From an uncultured Prevotellaceae bacterium (GTDB lineage: Bacteria > Bacteroidota > Bacteroidia > Bacteroidales > Bacteroidaceae), in contig CAMJNN010000008.1 of the NCBI GenBank assembly GCA_946407325.1, forward strand, positions 1-30,354: a stretch of DNA of 30,354 bases, in the 5' to 3' direction. Made by a program: the position numbers and the translations under genes. The notes under the pieces were generated by a model that did no database searches, was not told the DNA's origin, and was given only the letters and a program-made list of their open reading frames with translations. Positions 1 through 5,767 of this stretch are shown here, in pieces (the stretch's first letter is position 1; the number at the start of each line of letters is the position of its first letter).

Positions 1-11
1 CAAACCTAATT

Positions 12-128
12 ATGAAGAATAAAGACCTTTGGAAGACGGTGATTCAGTTCGCCATCTCGATACTGACGGCAGCATTAACTGCTATGAGCACCACCTCGTG
101 CATGGGACATGGTCCTATCTTTATGTAA
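12..128 (+). CDS. smalltalk-type small protein (38 aa)
   Basis: A 38-codon ORF starts with ATG and ends with TAA. It has a short polar start (MKNKDLWK), one hydrophobic helix (about residues 9–26) and a TTSC motif around Cys30 that resembles a lipobox. This pattern (K-rich start, then TVIQF, then a helix, then TTSCM) matches the 'smalltalk protein' family of Bacteroidales, which I know as a tiny protein of unknown function often encoded next to an HU-family DNA-binding protein and an N-acetylmuramoyl-L-alanine amidase. The upstream neighbour lies outside the window. A strong terminator follows 17 nt after the stop, so this is the last gene of its transcript. It may be a membrane-inserted or lipid-anchored peptide; that part is inference. 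Confidence 0.72.
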   Translation: MKNKDLWKTVIQFAISILTAALTAMSTTSCMGHGPIFM

Positions 129-145
129 GAAGATACTTAAAAGAA

Positions 146-190
146 AATCCCGATAGGCTTCATTGAAAGTTTATCGGGATTCTTTTGTAT
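146..190 (+). terminator. Intrinsic terminator after the smalltalk-like gene
   Basis: A perfect 10-bp stem (AATCCCGATA at 146–155, TATCGGGATT at 172–181) with a 16-nt loop is followed by CTTTTGTAT. It lies just after the stop at 128, so it most likely ends plus-strand transcription. Confidence 0.8.
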
Positions 191-211
191 AACGAAATCA
201 GGAAATGCATG

Positions 212-246
212 GCCACACTGTCTATAAAGATAGTGTGGCGTATTTT
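212..246. terminator. Hairpin between convergent genes, possible bidirectional terminator
   Basis: A 12-bp stem (212–223 with 228–239, one G·T wobble) has a 4-nt ATAA loop. On the plus strand it is followed by GTATTTT. It lies 20 nt beyond the stop codon of the minus-strand gene that ends at 260, so it may also end that cassette. The T-tract on the minus side is weak. Confidence 0.55.
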
Positions 247-259
247 GAGTTCCAGACAA

Positions 260-991
260 TTATCTGCGCCCAAAGTTTTGGTATTGTACAACAACTTCAG
301 TCCATACGGTTTTCATTTGGAGTACATCAATTACAGAGTATAGCATGTAACGGCACATATCTACCATAGTATGACAAATACAAATACCGTCAAAATCACA
401 ACTTACAGGAATATCATGAGCCCATGAATGACCATCCTCCAATTCATCATGTATGATAGTATCTCTATCATCTTTATAATTGCAGTTAAACTCTATCGTT
501 TCACGATCATCATTCAACATATATATAGTTGACATCATCAAAGGAAAGTTGCTACCATAGCGCTCGGCTTCAGGTAAAAGATTTATGTCTTCTAGATCAC
601 CAAAATCAAAAGTAAGCGTTCCCGTTACTTCGTAATCATCTACATAATCATCTTTGGGTTTAACAACCAGTTCTTGACATATATCAGCCATCTTGATTCT
701 CAGTTTGAGCACTTTATCCTGAATGTATTGATTCTGCATCGCCATACGTTCACATTCTTCATTTGTACCTTCAAACATACTGTCAAGTAACCGCTTACGT
801 TCAAGAAGCAGTAACATCAGTTTTTCTTCATCTTTAGTATGACACAAAGCATTTTCCCAGTCATCACCTACTAGTTTCCTTATTTTCTTCTCGGTCTTCT
901 GTAATGCCTCTTTTATCGCCTCAAAAGAATCATCCAAAAGCTCTATCTTTTTGAGAATTTTCAATTCCTTATCAATACTAAAGTATCTCAT
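260..991 (-). CDS. Unknown protein, fourth gene of WYL/UDG-fold cassette
   Basis: I do not recognise this 243-aa protein. The first ~105 residues are charged and helical with heptad-like Leu/Ile/Lys/Glu spacing (for example the stretch LMLLLLERKRLL), suggesting a coiled coil. The rest is acidic and β-rich, with a Cys/His-containing segment (CDFDGICICHTMVDMC) near residues 200–215 that could bind metal, although the spacing is not a standard zinc finger. There is no signal peptide or membrane segment, so it is probably cytoplasmic. It starts inside the end of the preceding gene (4-nt ATGA overlap), which implies translational coupling with the UDG-fold gene upstream. It is likely a partner of the two UDG-fold proteins; its function is unknown. 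Confidence 0.75.
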   Translation of the reverse strand: MRYFSIDKELKILKKIELLDDSFEAIKEALQKTEKKIRKLVGDDWENALCHTKDEEKLMLLLLERKRLLDSMFEGTNEECERMAMQNQYIQDKVLKLRIKMADICQELVVKPKDDYVDDYEVTGTLTFDFGDLEDINLLPEAERYGSNFPLMMSTIYMLNDDRETIEFNCNYKDDRDTIIHDELEDGHSWAHDIPVSCDFDGICICHTMVDMCRYMLYSVIDVLQMKTVWTEVVVQYQNFGRR

Positions 992-1749
992 ATTGTCATA
1001 GTTTTTAAGTTATTTATCTCTTCTGCCAGATAAAGGATATTACCTTTATCATGCCATCCACGTTTACGACTTATGGGCAACACCAAGCGTTGGCCTTTTA
1101 TTTCGTCATATAGCTCATGAGTAACAGTATCACCAAGAAGAACAATTACATGAGGGTTCGTCAAATCTAATAGTCTGTGAAAACGGGTATGACATATCTT
1201 CCTTACACCAACATGATTGGTCTTGTCATATAGTTTAATCATGCGATAGAGTTTACTCGCATCTTGTGTAGCCATCGGATAGAGATTGGTTGCCATAACC
1301 TTCTGTTCAAATAAATCGCTGAGTTTCTCACGACTCATGTCAGGATAAACGTGCCTATAGATACTAACTAACAGCTCGCACATAGTGTAGGGAAAAAGAT
1401 TCTTCATTTTCTTACTTTTATCCCACCATTTTCCTTCTCTTGCATTATCATCAACTATCCATTGAAGATGACTTCTCCATAAGTTAGCACTTTCTGCGGG
1501 GATTATCTTCTTTGTTGGGTCTTTCAAACATTTCTTGTTCTTATCCCAATTAAACCTGTTCCAATGAATAAATTTTCCTGGTCCTGGATTGATCCCAACA
1601 AAAAGGATTTCAGGATTCTTGAAAATAGGACTATCTAAGTCTGCCCACCCCAGATAGTCTTGGTACTTATCCAGATTAAGTTTGATATTGTCTCTCACAT
1701 CGACAATATCTTTTGATATTTCTATGTAGGCTTGTTGGATTTCAGTCAT
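988..1749 (-). CDS. Uracil-DNA-glycosylase-fold protein (MUG/TDG-like motif)
   Basis: This 253-aa protein contains ILFVGINPGPG at residues 48–58 after a helical N-terminus. GINPG is the active-site loop of the MUG/TDG branch of the uracil-DNA glycosylase superfamily, where the Asn (here Asn54) is catalytic. A later hydrophobic strand, HVIVLLGDTV at about 200–209, fits the central sheet of that fold. The C-terminal loop reads ISRKRGWHD rather than a recognisable HPSPLS or NPSGLS motif, so the substrate may differ from uracil or the second catalytic motif may be degenerate. The middle (residues 60–130) carries a Trp- and Lys-rich insertion. It is third in a four-gene operon, 9 nt after another UDG-fold gene. 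Fold: fairly confident. Reaction: inferred. Confidence 0.7.
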   Translation of the reverse strand: MTEIQQAYIEISKDIVDVRDNIKLNLDKYQDYLGWADLDSPIFKNPEILFVGINPGPGKFIHWNRFNWDKNKKCLKDPTKKIIPAESANLWRSHLQWIVDDNAREGKWWDKSKKMKNLFPYTMCELLVSIYRHVYPDMSREKLSDLFEQKVMATNLYPMATQDASKLYRMIKLYDKTNHVGVRKICHTRFHRLLDLTNPHVIVLLGDTVTHELYDEIKGQRLVLPISRKRGWHDKGNILYLAEEINNLKTMTI

Positions 1750-1758
1750 AAGTTGTTA

Positions 1759-2535
1759 TTAATGACTAAGGTAAGCCCAATAATGATCCATAGCACTAAG
1801 ATAGTTAGGCTTGCCAGCATTAGCGCCAAAGACACCAGGATGATGGGTAAATAGTATTATGGTACCTGAAGGTTTATGATAGCGGATGCTGTTATGACCC
1901 GCAATCGTTTTTAATTCTCCCTTAGGATATTTCTTCAACACGAAATCATAGATAGGTTGTCCTGTACAGATTATAATATTAGGTTGCAAGATGTTATGAA
2001 TTTCTTGCCAAAGAAAAAAACCATAATCCCAAAGATGTTGCTTTAATAAACTGTCTTCGAGAAATCCTCCTCCTGGCTGCTTCTTACATTCTACCAAGGC
2101 AAAAGGTTGGGTATTAAAAAACTCTCTCATGTCATCTTCGTGCTTGACCACTTCTTCATAGGGCCAATCATTGATTTTCTCTGCTTTGCACACACCCCAG
2201 AGAATATAAGCAATATGTTTGATAAAAGGAGAATCAAGGTTTCTGTTCTTTTTTTTGATTTCAAGTTTTAAAGCATCATCCCCCTCATCATCTTTTAACC
2301 AATAACGGATGTCTTCATCCCATTTCTCTACACCCTTTTGGTTTTGGTCTTTCAGTAGGAATAGTACTCGCTTCTCGGCTTTCAGCCATTCTTGTACTGC
2401 TTGTTCTTTTGTTAAATGGTTCTTATAGATGACTCCGTCTTTTGTAAAGTGGGTATCACCGTTTTTCTGCATTGCACCAAACCAAGCTTCGAACAATTCT
2501 TTCAGCCTTGAATCTATGTCTATTTGAGTACCCAT
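1759..2535 (-). CDS. Second UDG-superfamily-like protein (HHPG motif)
   Basis: This 258-aa protein shows β-strand KRVLFLLKDQN (residues 55–65), strand NIIICTGQPIYDFV (about 186–199) and IILFTHHPGVFGAN (about 226–239). The layout (early hydrophobic strand with a loop, then a strand ending in a G-containing turn, then a strand ending in H-P) follows the uracil-DNA glycosylase fold, and HHPG sits where family members carry HPS. The first-motif loop reads LKDQN rather than GQDPY or GxNPG, so it is a divergent member. A region near 90–100 (KKKNRNLDSPF) is very basic. It begins 3 nt after the WYL regulator and precedes the other UDG-fold gene by 9 nt. Two non-identical UDG-fold proteins side by side suggest a heteromer or sensor/effector pair (inference). 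Confidence 0.6.
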   Translation of the reverse strand: MGTQIDIDSRLKELFEAWFGAMQKNGDTHFTKDGVIYKNHLTKEQAVQEWLKAEKRVLFLLKDQNQKGVEKWDEDIRYWLKDDEGDDALKLEIKKKNRNLDSPFIKHIAYILWGVCKAEKINDWPYEEVVKHEDDMREFFNTQPFALVECKKQPGGGFLEDSLLKQHLWDYGFFLWQEIHNILQPNIIICTGQPIYDFVLKKYPKGELKTIAGHNSIRYHKPSGTIILFTHHPGVFGANAGKPNYLSAMDHYWAYLSH

Positions 2536-2538
2536 ATT

Positions 2539-3444
2539 TCAATCACAATATATGTTATTCATTAATGAAACCTTAAATGCTATAATCTTACGCAAACCTT
2601 CAGGGGAAATCACTTCTACGTCCGGTATGTGTGATAATATCTCTTGCTGGAAGTCGAATGTTGGGCGTAAATCATATTCAAAGATTGAATAATCTTCACC
2701 AACAAGCGTTTCTTTTTGTGATTCATGCAAAGGCAAAGAACGGATATATTTGGCTTGGTTCCCTGTAACCTTCAGCCTTATACGTTCTTTCTTTGTGCCA
2801 TCATCAGCTATAATGCCAAAGCAATCTTTGAAATAAGCTTCGGCTGAGAAGTCTTTTGGCATTGTGTACTGTATGTCCGTCTTCTTCAATTCAAGTATTC
2901 TGTCAAGCGCAAAGATCAGGGCTTTTTCGTGTGATTGGCAATAAGCCACCACATACCACCGCTGCTTAAACAATTTAACGCAATAGGGTTCTATCAAGTA
3001 TTCTTTACTTTCTGTGCGCCAAAAACTTTGATAGGACAATTGCAAGACCTTGTTTTCTCTCATAGCTTCAATGACCAGCGATAGGTATTCATGCCCTGAT
3101 GGTATGCTTTCCAACAATATCCTGTCTTTCAAGCTCTGGTTTTCTATTAGCAGGTTACTTACAGAAATGGTATTTAGCAACCAACTTCGCAAGCTACCAT
3201 TCTTTAAATCATCAGCGTTATCAATATAATAATGGTATCCACCTCTTCGGTTGCAGTCAATTATAAGACCAAACAATTCTTCTACCGCTATACGCCATTT
3301 GTGAAAGGTACGAAGAGGTAATTCCTCGCCTTCACTGAGGTCACTATTCTGCCATCTTGCGTTGATTTCCTCAAAGGTTATTCGCTTAGCCTTGTATATG
3401 GTCTCTACAAGCCAAACATACTTGTTTAAAAGGTTCTTTGCCAT
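2539..3444 (-). CDS. WYL-domain transcriptional regulator
   Basis: This 301-aa protein has an N-terminal winged-helix-type region (residues ~1–75), then a WYL domain centred on KQRWYVVAYCQ and followed by ALIFALDRILEL, and a C-terminal WCX-type extension (EILSHIPDVEVISPEGLR). WYL proteins bind DNA and sense nucleic acids or nucleotides, and commonly repress defence operons (BrxR and CapW types). I chose the ATG at 3444 because the reading frame further upstream opens only with GTG and lacks family-like sequence, while MAKNLLNKYVWLVETIYKAK is a typical start. It is first in the four-gene operon, so it is the likely autoregulator of the cassette. Confidence 0.85.
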   Translation of the reverse strand: MAKNLLNKYVWLVETIYKAKRITFEEINARWQNSDLSEGEELPLRTFHKWRIAVEELFGLIIDCNRRGGYHYYIDNADDLKNGSLRSWLLNTISVSNLLIENQSLKDRILLESIPSGHEYLSLVIEAMRENKVLQLSYQSFWRTESKEYLIEPYCVKLFKQRWYVVAYCQSHEKALIFALDRILELKKTDIQYTMPKDFSAEAYFKDCFGIIADDGTKKERIRLKVTGNQAKYIRSLPLHESQKETLVGEDYSIFEYDLRPTFDFQQEILSHIPDVEVISPEGLRKIIAFKVSLMNNIYCD

Positions 3445-3463
3445 AACAATACATTTATGGTCG

Positions 3464-3471
3464 TAAAAGTA
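3464..3471 (-). promoter_or_regulatory. Weak −7-like box before the WYL operon
   Basis: On the minus strand TACTTTTA matches the Bacteroidetes −7 consensus TAnnTTTG at 7 of 8 positions and lies 19 nt before the WYL ATG. No clear TTG −33 box is seen at the right distance, so the call is tentative. Confidence 0.3.
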
Positions 3472-3684
3472 TGAAAAAGATGTGTAAAATTGAGGCACAT
3501 GTTTGGGAAAATTAAGTATCGCATTTATTTTCTTTGTTTTCTATAATCATTCTCTTCAACTATTACTATATTTGCGGATGAAGTGTAGTTTGAATAGAGA
3601 TGCCCTTTTAACAATATCTTAATAAGAAACGACAATGAAGCACACGTTTTTGGTCTTTTACCACTAAAAAAAAGAATTTCATCA

Positions 3685-3716
3685 TTTGTTCATCTGAATA
3701 ATTGCATATATATTTG
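3685..3716 (+). promoter_or_regulatory. Bacteroidetes-type promoter for the DUF6575-like gene region
   Basis: TTTG (3685–3688), 20 nt, then TATATTTG (3709–3716) matches the TTTG/TAnnTTTG consensus of the Bacteroidetes primary sigma factor exactly. Transcription should begin near 3721–3724, leaving about 145 nt before the DUF6575-like ATG. That leader holds the broken or short ORF described at 3728–3880. The rest of 3499–3740 shows no convincing gene. Confidence 0.75.
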
Positions 3717-3727
3717 CAAAGGAATAA

Positions 3728-3880
3728 CTAACCAAATTTAGGAATGCCAATATAGCTGAAATAACGCTGGAACCTAAAGATGGTATGATAAAGAAGACTT
3801 TCAGTGATTCACACTATTCATGGTGGAGATCAACAAATTTTGATGTTTCACAAGCTACAATAATAAGAAATGAAGAATAA
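3728..3880 (+). pseudogene. Probably frameshifted small ORF before the DUF6575-like gene
   Basis: The frame 3728–3880 reads as protein-like sequence for 50 codons (…NIAEITLEPKDGMIKKTF… ending …SQATIIRNEE) but has no start codon at its head. An ATG at 3744 lies one frame off and runs into a stop after three codons (ATGCCAATATAG). Restoring one nucleotide after ATGCC would give a continuous small protein beginning MPNIAEITLEP. The only in-frame ATG (3785) would yield 31 aa. Its stop overlaps the start of the next gene by 11 nt, an arrangement typical of coupled genes, so it was probably once (or still is) a functional small partner. Alternative reading: a real 31-aa protein, or a sequencing indel. 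Confidence 0.4.
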
Positions 3881-4292
3881 ATTGAAAACAGAAAAGATTC
3901 TTGACTTTGTGGATGTACCACAATTGTTTGTGGCTCGTGATTCTTTTGACACTCGCTATCTCTGCATGCTATATGACGACGAGTCAGTATGCAGATACTC
4001 AGCTATCAGAATCTCAGCCAATCGTCTTGATGACTTTTATCAAGGTGTATGCGACTTGCGCTATCTTTTCTTGTACCCGGAAAATACGGGTGAATATTTC
4101 GATGTATCTTTCATTGATGGAGAGTATATACTATCCCTTAGCAATGAAACTTCATTATCTGAAACGAAACTCCCAGCCGAGGGATACAAGCTGTCTGCCG
4201 ACTTGAACGACAAAGTGATTGTCAACCTTCCCTTAAAGGATCACAACCTACTGACAGAGTTAGTCCGCAAGTTTGGTTGGGCGTGTATGTAG
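3870..4292 (+). CDS. DUF6575-like protein
   Basis: A 140-aa soluble acidic protein with no signal or membrane segment. The start, MKNKLKTEKILDFVDVPQLF, followed by VARDSFDTRYLCMLYDDE, resembles the small proteins grouped as DUF6575 (from memory, not searched). Function is unknown; such proteins often sit in accessory or toxin–antitoxin-like islands. The length seems complete: TAG follows FGWACM. It is transcribed from the exact-consensus promoter at 3685–3716, opposite to the WYL cassette, and its first codons overlap the tail of the small ORF at 3728–3880. Codon use is A+T-rich like the rest of this 3.5–4.6 kb stretch and unlike the G+C-rich operons at 5–11 kb. Confidence 0.6.
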   Translation: MKNKLKTEKILDFVDVPQLFVARDSFDTRYLCMLYDDESVCRYSAIRISANRLDDFYQGVCDLRYLFLYPENTGEYFDVSFIDGEYILSLSNETSLSETKLPAEGYKLSADLNDKVIVNLPLKDHNLLTELVRKFGWACM

Positions 4293-4359
4293 GCAAGTCG
4301 AACCAAAAGGCCTTTAAATACGATTATAGAATAAAGGAGCGATGCCTATCGGTTGGTAA

Positions 4360-4464
4360 CTAACCATTACGCAAGAACACATTGAATTCAATGCAGCTGT
4401 ACGCAAAATGCTAACTGAGCGTGGCATCATACTTTCATCCGAACAACGAACAGTAGAACAGTAA
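4360..4464 (+). pseudogene. Possible DinD-like C-terminal remnant
   Basis: An open frame following a TAA reads LTITQEHIEFNAAVRKMLTE and continues RGIILSSEQRTVEQ before a stop. The N-x-A/E-VRK-x-L-x-x-RGI pattern resembles the C-terminal part of DNA-damage-inducible protein D (DinD). There is no start codon and no upstream domain, so if the match is right this is a decayed fragment. A neutral reading as chance ORF is possible. Confidence 0.3.
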
Positions 4465-4641
4465 AAAAACTGATTCATATCCAGGTCTGTTTCGTGGCAG
4501 GTATGCTCTACCTCTTGCACTTGTTCTTTTTAATCTCCCACGAGGAATTATTTTTTCTCTCACGAGGGATAAAAATAAGGTCGTTCAATTAATAGATAAC
4601 CTGACCATGTTCTAAGAGGGCAATGGTGCATTAATAAATGC

Positions 4642-4677
4642 AAAAAAGAGGGGTGAGCCGTAAGACTCACCCCTCTT
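4642..4677 (-). terminator. Strong hairpin terminator (minus strand, perhaps both)
   Basis: A perfect 12-bp stem (AAGAGGGGTGAG at 4646–4657, its complement at 4666–4677) has an 8-nt loop. On the minus strand it is followed by a six-T tract (A-tract at 4642–4647). It closes the candidate RNA unit starting near 4750 and may also stop plus-strand transcription from the DUF6575-like gene. Confidence 0.8.
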
Positions 4678-4750
4678 AGTTAATTAAAAGTCAAATAGAT
4701 ATAAAAGGAAGTGTGAGCTAATTTAGCTTTTAAATATAATCCTAATCAAC
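4642..4750 (-). ncRNA. Candidate small RNA 2 (promoter–terminator unit, no ORF)
   Basis: On the minus strand TATCTTTG (4755–4762) is a full −7 consensus with TTTG at 4781–4784, 18 nt upstream, slightly shorter than the usual 19–21. Downstream there is no ATG-started ORF, but an internal hairpin candidate (AGCTAAATTAGCT) and the strong terminator at 4642–4677. A transcript of about 110 nt is expected. It would begin just past the terminator of candidate RNA 1. Confidence 0.4.
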
Positions 4751-4754
4751 ACCA

Positions 4755-4784
4755 CAAAGATAAGAAAGTCAATTGAAAAACAAA
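4755..4784 (-). promoter_or_regulatory. Promoter of candidate small RNA 2
   Basis: Read on the minus strand: TTTG, 18 nt, TATCTTTG. The −33 element overlaps the T-tract of the upstream terminator, which could make it a fortuitous match. Confidence 0.4.
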
Positions 4785-4814
4785 AAAAAGAGGATGCTGT
4801 AATAGCACCCTCTT
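4782..4814 (-). terminator. Terminator of candidate small RNA 1
   Basis: An 11-bp stem (4788–4798 with 4804–4814, one A·C mismatch) and a 5-nt loop are followed on the minus strand by eight T (A-tract at 4782–4789). This is a strong intrinsic terminator with no coding gene directly upstream, so it ends either the candidate RNA or read-through from the DUF1080 gene. Confidence 0.8.
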
Positions 4815-4932
4815 AATATTTTGATTGAAGAATAAAACTCGTTGCAACGTTATAATTCCAAAAACAATGTTAGTCTTGTCATGAATGAAAATGCTTTCGC
4901 ATTAGTCGTTTTAATGATTCCTCTTTCAAAAC
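4783..4932 (-). ncRNA. Candidate small RNA 1 (about 150 nt)
   Basis: An exact promoter (TTTG, 19 nt, TACCTTTG, minus strand, 4937–4967) and a T8 terminator bracket about 150 nt without a credible ORF. Within it are a possible CGTTTT/AAAACG stem near the 5' end, a GNRA-capped hairpin (AATGC-GAAA-GCATT) and the self-complementary CGTTGCAACG near 4841–4850. The 10-mer TTGCAACGTT (4842–4851) is the exact inverse complement of 4930–4939 at the transcript start, so 5' and 3' parts may partly pair. The promoter/terminator layout resembles Rfam families such as Bacteroidales-1; I cannot test that match. Confidence 0.55.
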
Positions 4933-4936
4933 GTTG

Positions 4937-4967
4937 CAAAGGTAGTCTTTGTTTTTATACCTACAAA
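4937..4967 (-). promoter_or_regulatory. Promoter of candidate small RNA 1
   Basis: On the minus strand TTTG (4964–4967), 19 nt, TACCTTTG (4937–4944) fits the Bacteroidetes consensus exactly. It sits about 50 nt downstream of the DUF1080 gene, with no coding gene after it until the far side of two terminators. Confidence 0.72.
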
Positions 4968-5018
4968 CAATTATCTGCTTTTTTTTTACTCTGATGCAAA
5001 AAAAAGCGAAAATAACCG

Positions 5019-5762
5019 TTATGGCAGCTCTTTTATCTTAATATTCTTGTAGAATACCTCGTGACCGTGGTCCTGCAACAGGATGGGACCCTCAGCAAAA
5101 TTGCCGAAGTTAGGCCAGTCCTTGTACTTGCTATAAGCCACCAGGGCATTCCACATCTGGTTGTTTCGCTCATACTCCAGCAACTTGGTGCCGTTGAGCC
5201 AATGCTCTACATGGTTGCCCTGCACGATGATGACGGCGGTGTTGAACTCGGCCTTGTTGAAGGGCTTGTCGTCCGACACGGGAATGAGGTCGTACAAAGC
5301 GCCGAGCTTACGATTGCCCTTGACACCCAGCTTGGCATCGGGGTGCAGGTCGTCGTCGAGTACCTGGAACTCACAGCCGATGGCGGAGCCAGCGCCTTGG
5401 TTGAGGTCGGTATTGACAAAATACTTGATGCCGCTGTTGGCACCGGGGGTAATCTTGAAATCGACCTTGAGGATGAAGTTGCGGTAGTTGCGGGTGGTGA
5501 CAATATCGCCACCGTTAGCTGACTCCTGGCCGTCGCCTGGCAACACACGCAGGATGCCGTTGGCTACCTCCCACCCTCCTTTAGGGAAGGTCTGGGCCTT
5601 GGCACTGCGCCAGCCGTTGGTGGTCTTGCCGTCGAACAACAGCTGCCAGCCGTCGCGCACTTCTTCTTTGGTCAACTGGTTATCACCTAGCTCGGCCTTG
5701 ACCTGAGCTTGCAGCGCCAGACTGCCGAGAATGGTTACTATAAAGAGAAATAGCTTTTTCAT
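5019..5762 (-). CDS. Secreted DUF1080 protein (3-keto-disaccharide hydrolase family)
   Basis: A 247-aa protein with a cleavable signal peptide ([20 protein letters not shown]; no lipobox Cys). The mature part is one DUF1080 domain: [15 protein letters not shown] (about 39–53), a GGDIVT segment, a jelly-roll strand [20 protein letters not shown] and the C-terminal [15 protein letters not shown]. The family is a concanavalin-like β-sandwich; members hydrolyse 3-keto-glycosides made by oxidoreductases. It lies 5 nt after a Gfo/Idh/MocA oxidoreductase gene, the expected partner, so the two likely act in sequence on a glycoside in the periplasm. The specific sugar cannot be read from sequence. Length is normal for single-domain members. 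Confidence 0.88.
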   Translation of the reverse strand: MKKLFLFIVTILGSLALQAQVKAELGDNQLTKEEVRDGWQLLFDGKTTNGWRSAKAQTFPKGGWEVANGILRVLPGDGQESANGGDIVTTRNYRNFILKVDFKITPGANSGIKYFVNTDLNQGAGSAIGCEFQVLDDDLHPDAKLGVKGNRKLGALYDLIPVSDDKPFNKAEFNTAVIIVQGNHVEHWLNGTKLLEYERNNQMWNALVAYSKYKDWPNFGNFAEGPILLQDHGHEVFYKNIKIKELP

Positions 5763-5767
5763 GATGA

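Noticed and set aside
3567..3574. TATATTTG on the plus strand, a full −7 consensus
   Set aside because: There is no TTG at 19–21 nt upstream and no ORF close downstream; the promoter at 3685–3716 is far better.
3901..4206. 101-codon plus-strand ORF inside the DUF6575-like gene
   Set aside because: Overlaps fully in another frame; the 140-aa frame has the promoter and the better composition.
4314..4520. 68-codon minus-strand ORF
   Set aside because: Antisense to the possible DinD fragment, Cys/Ser/Met-rich, no promoter; not convincing as a protein.
4977..5007. GC-T8…A8-GC stem just after the DUF1080 stop as a terminator
   Set aside because: The stem is almost only A·T pairs and is not followed by a T-tract on the minus strand; it is weak compared with the terminators at 4642 and 4782.
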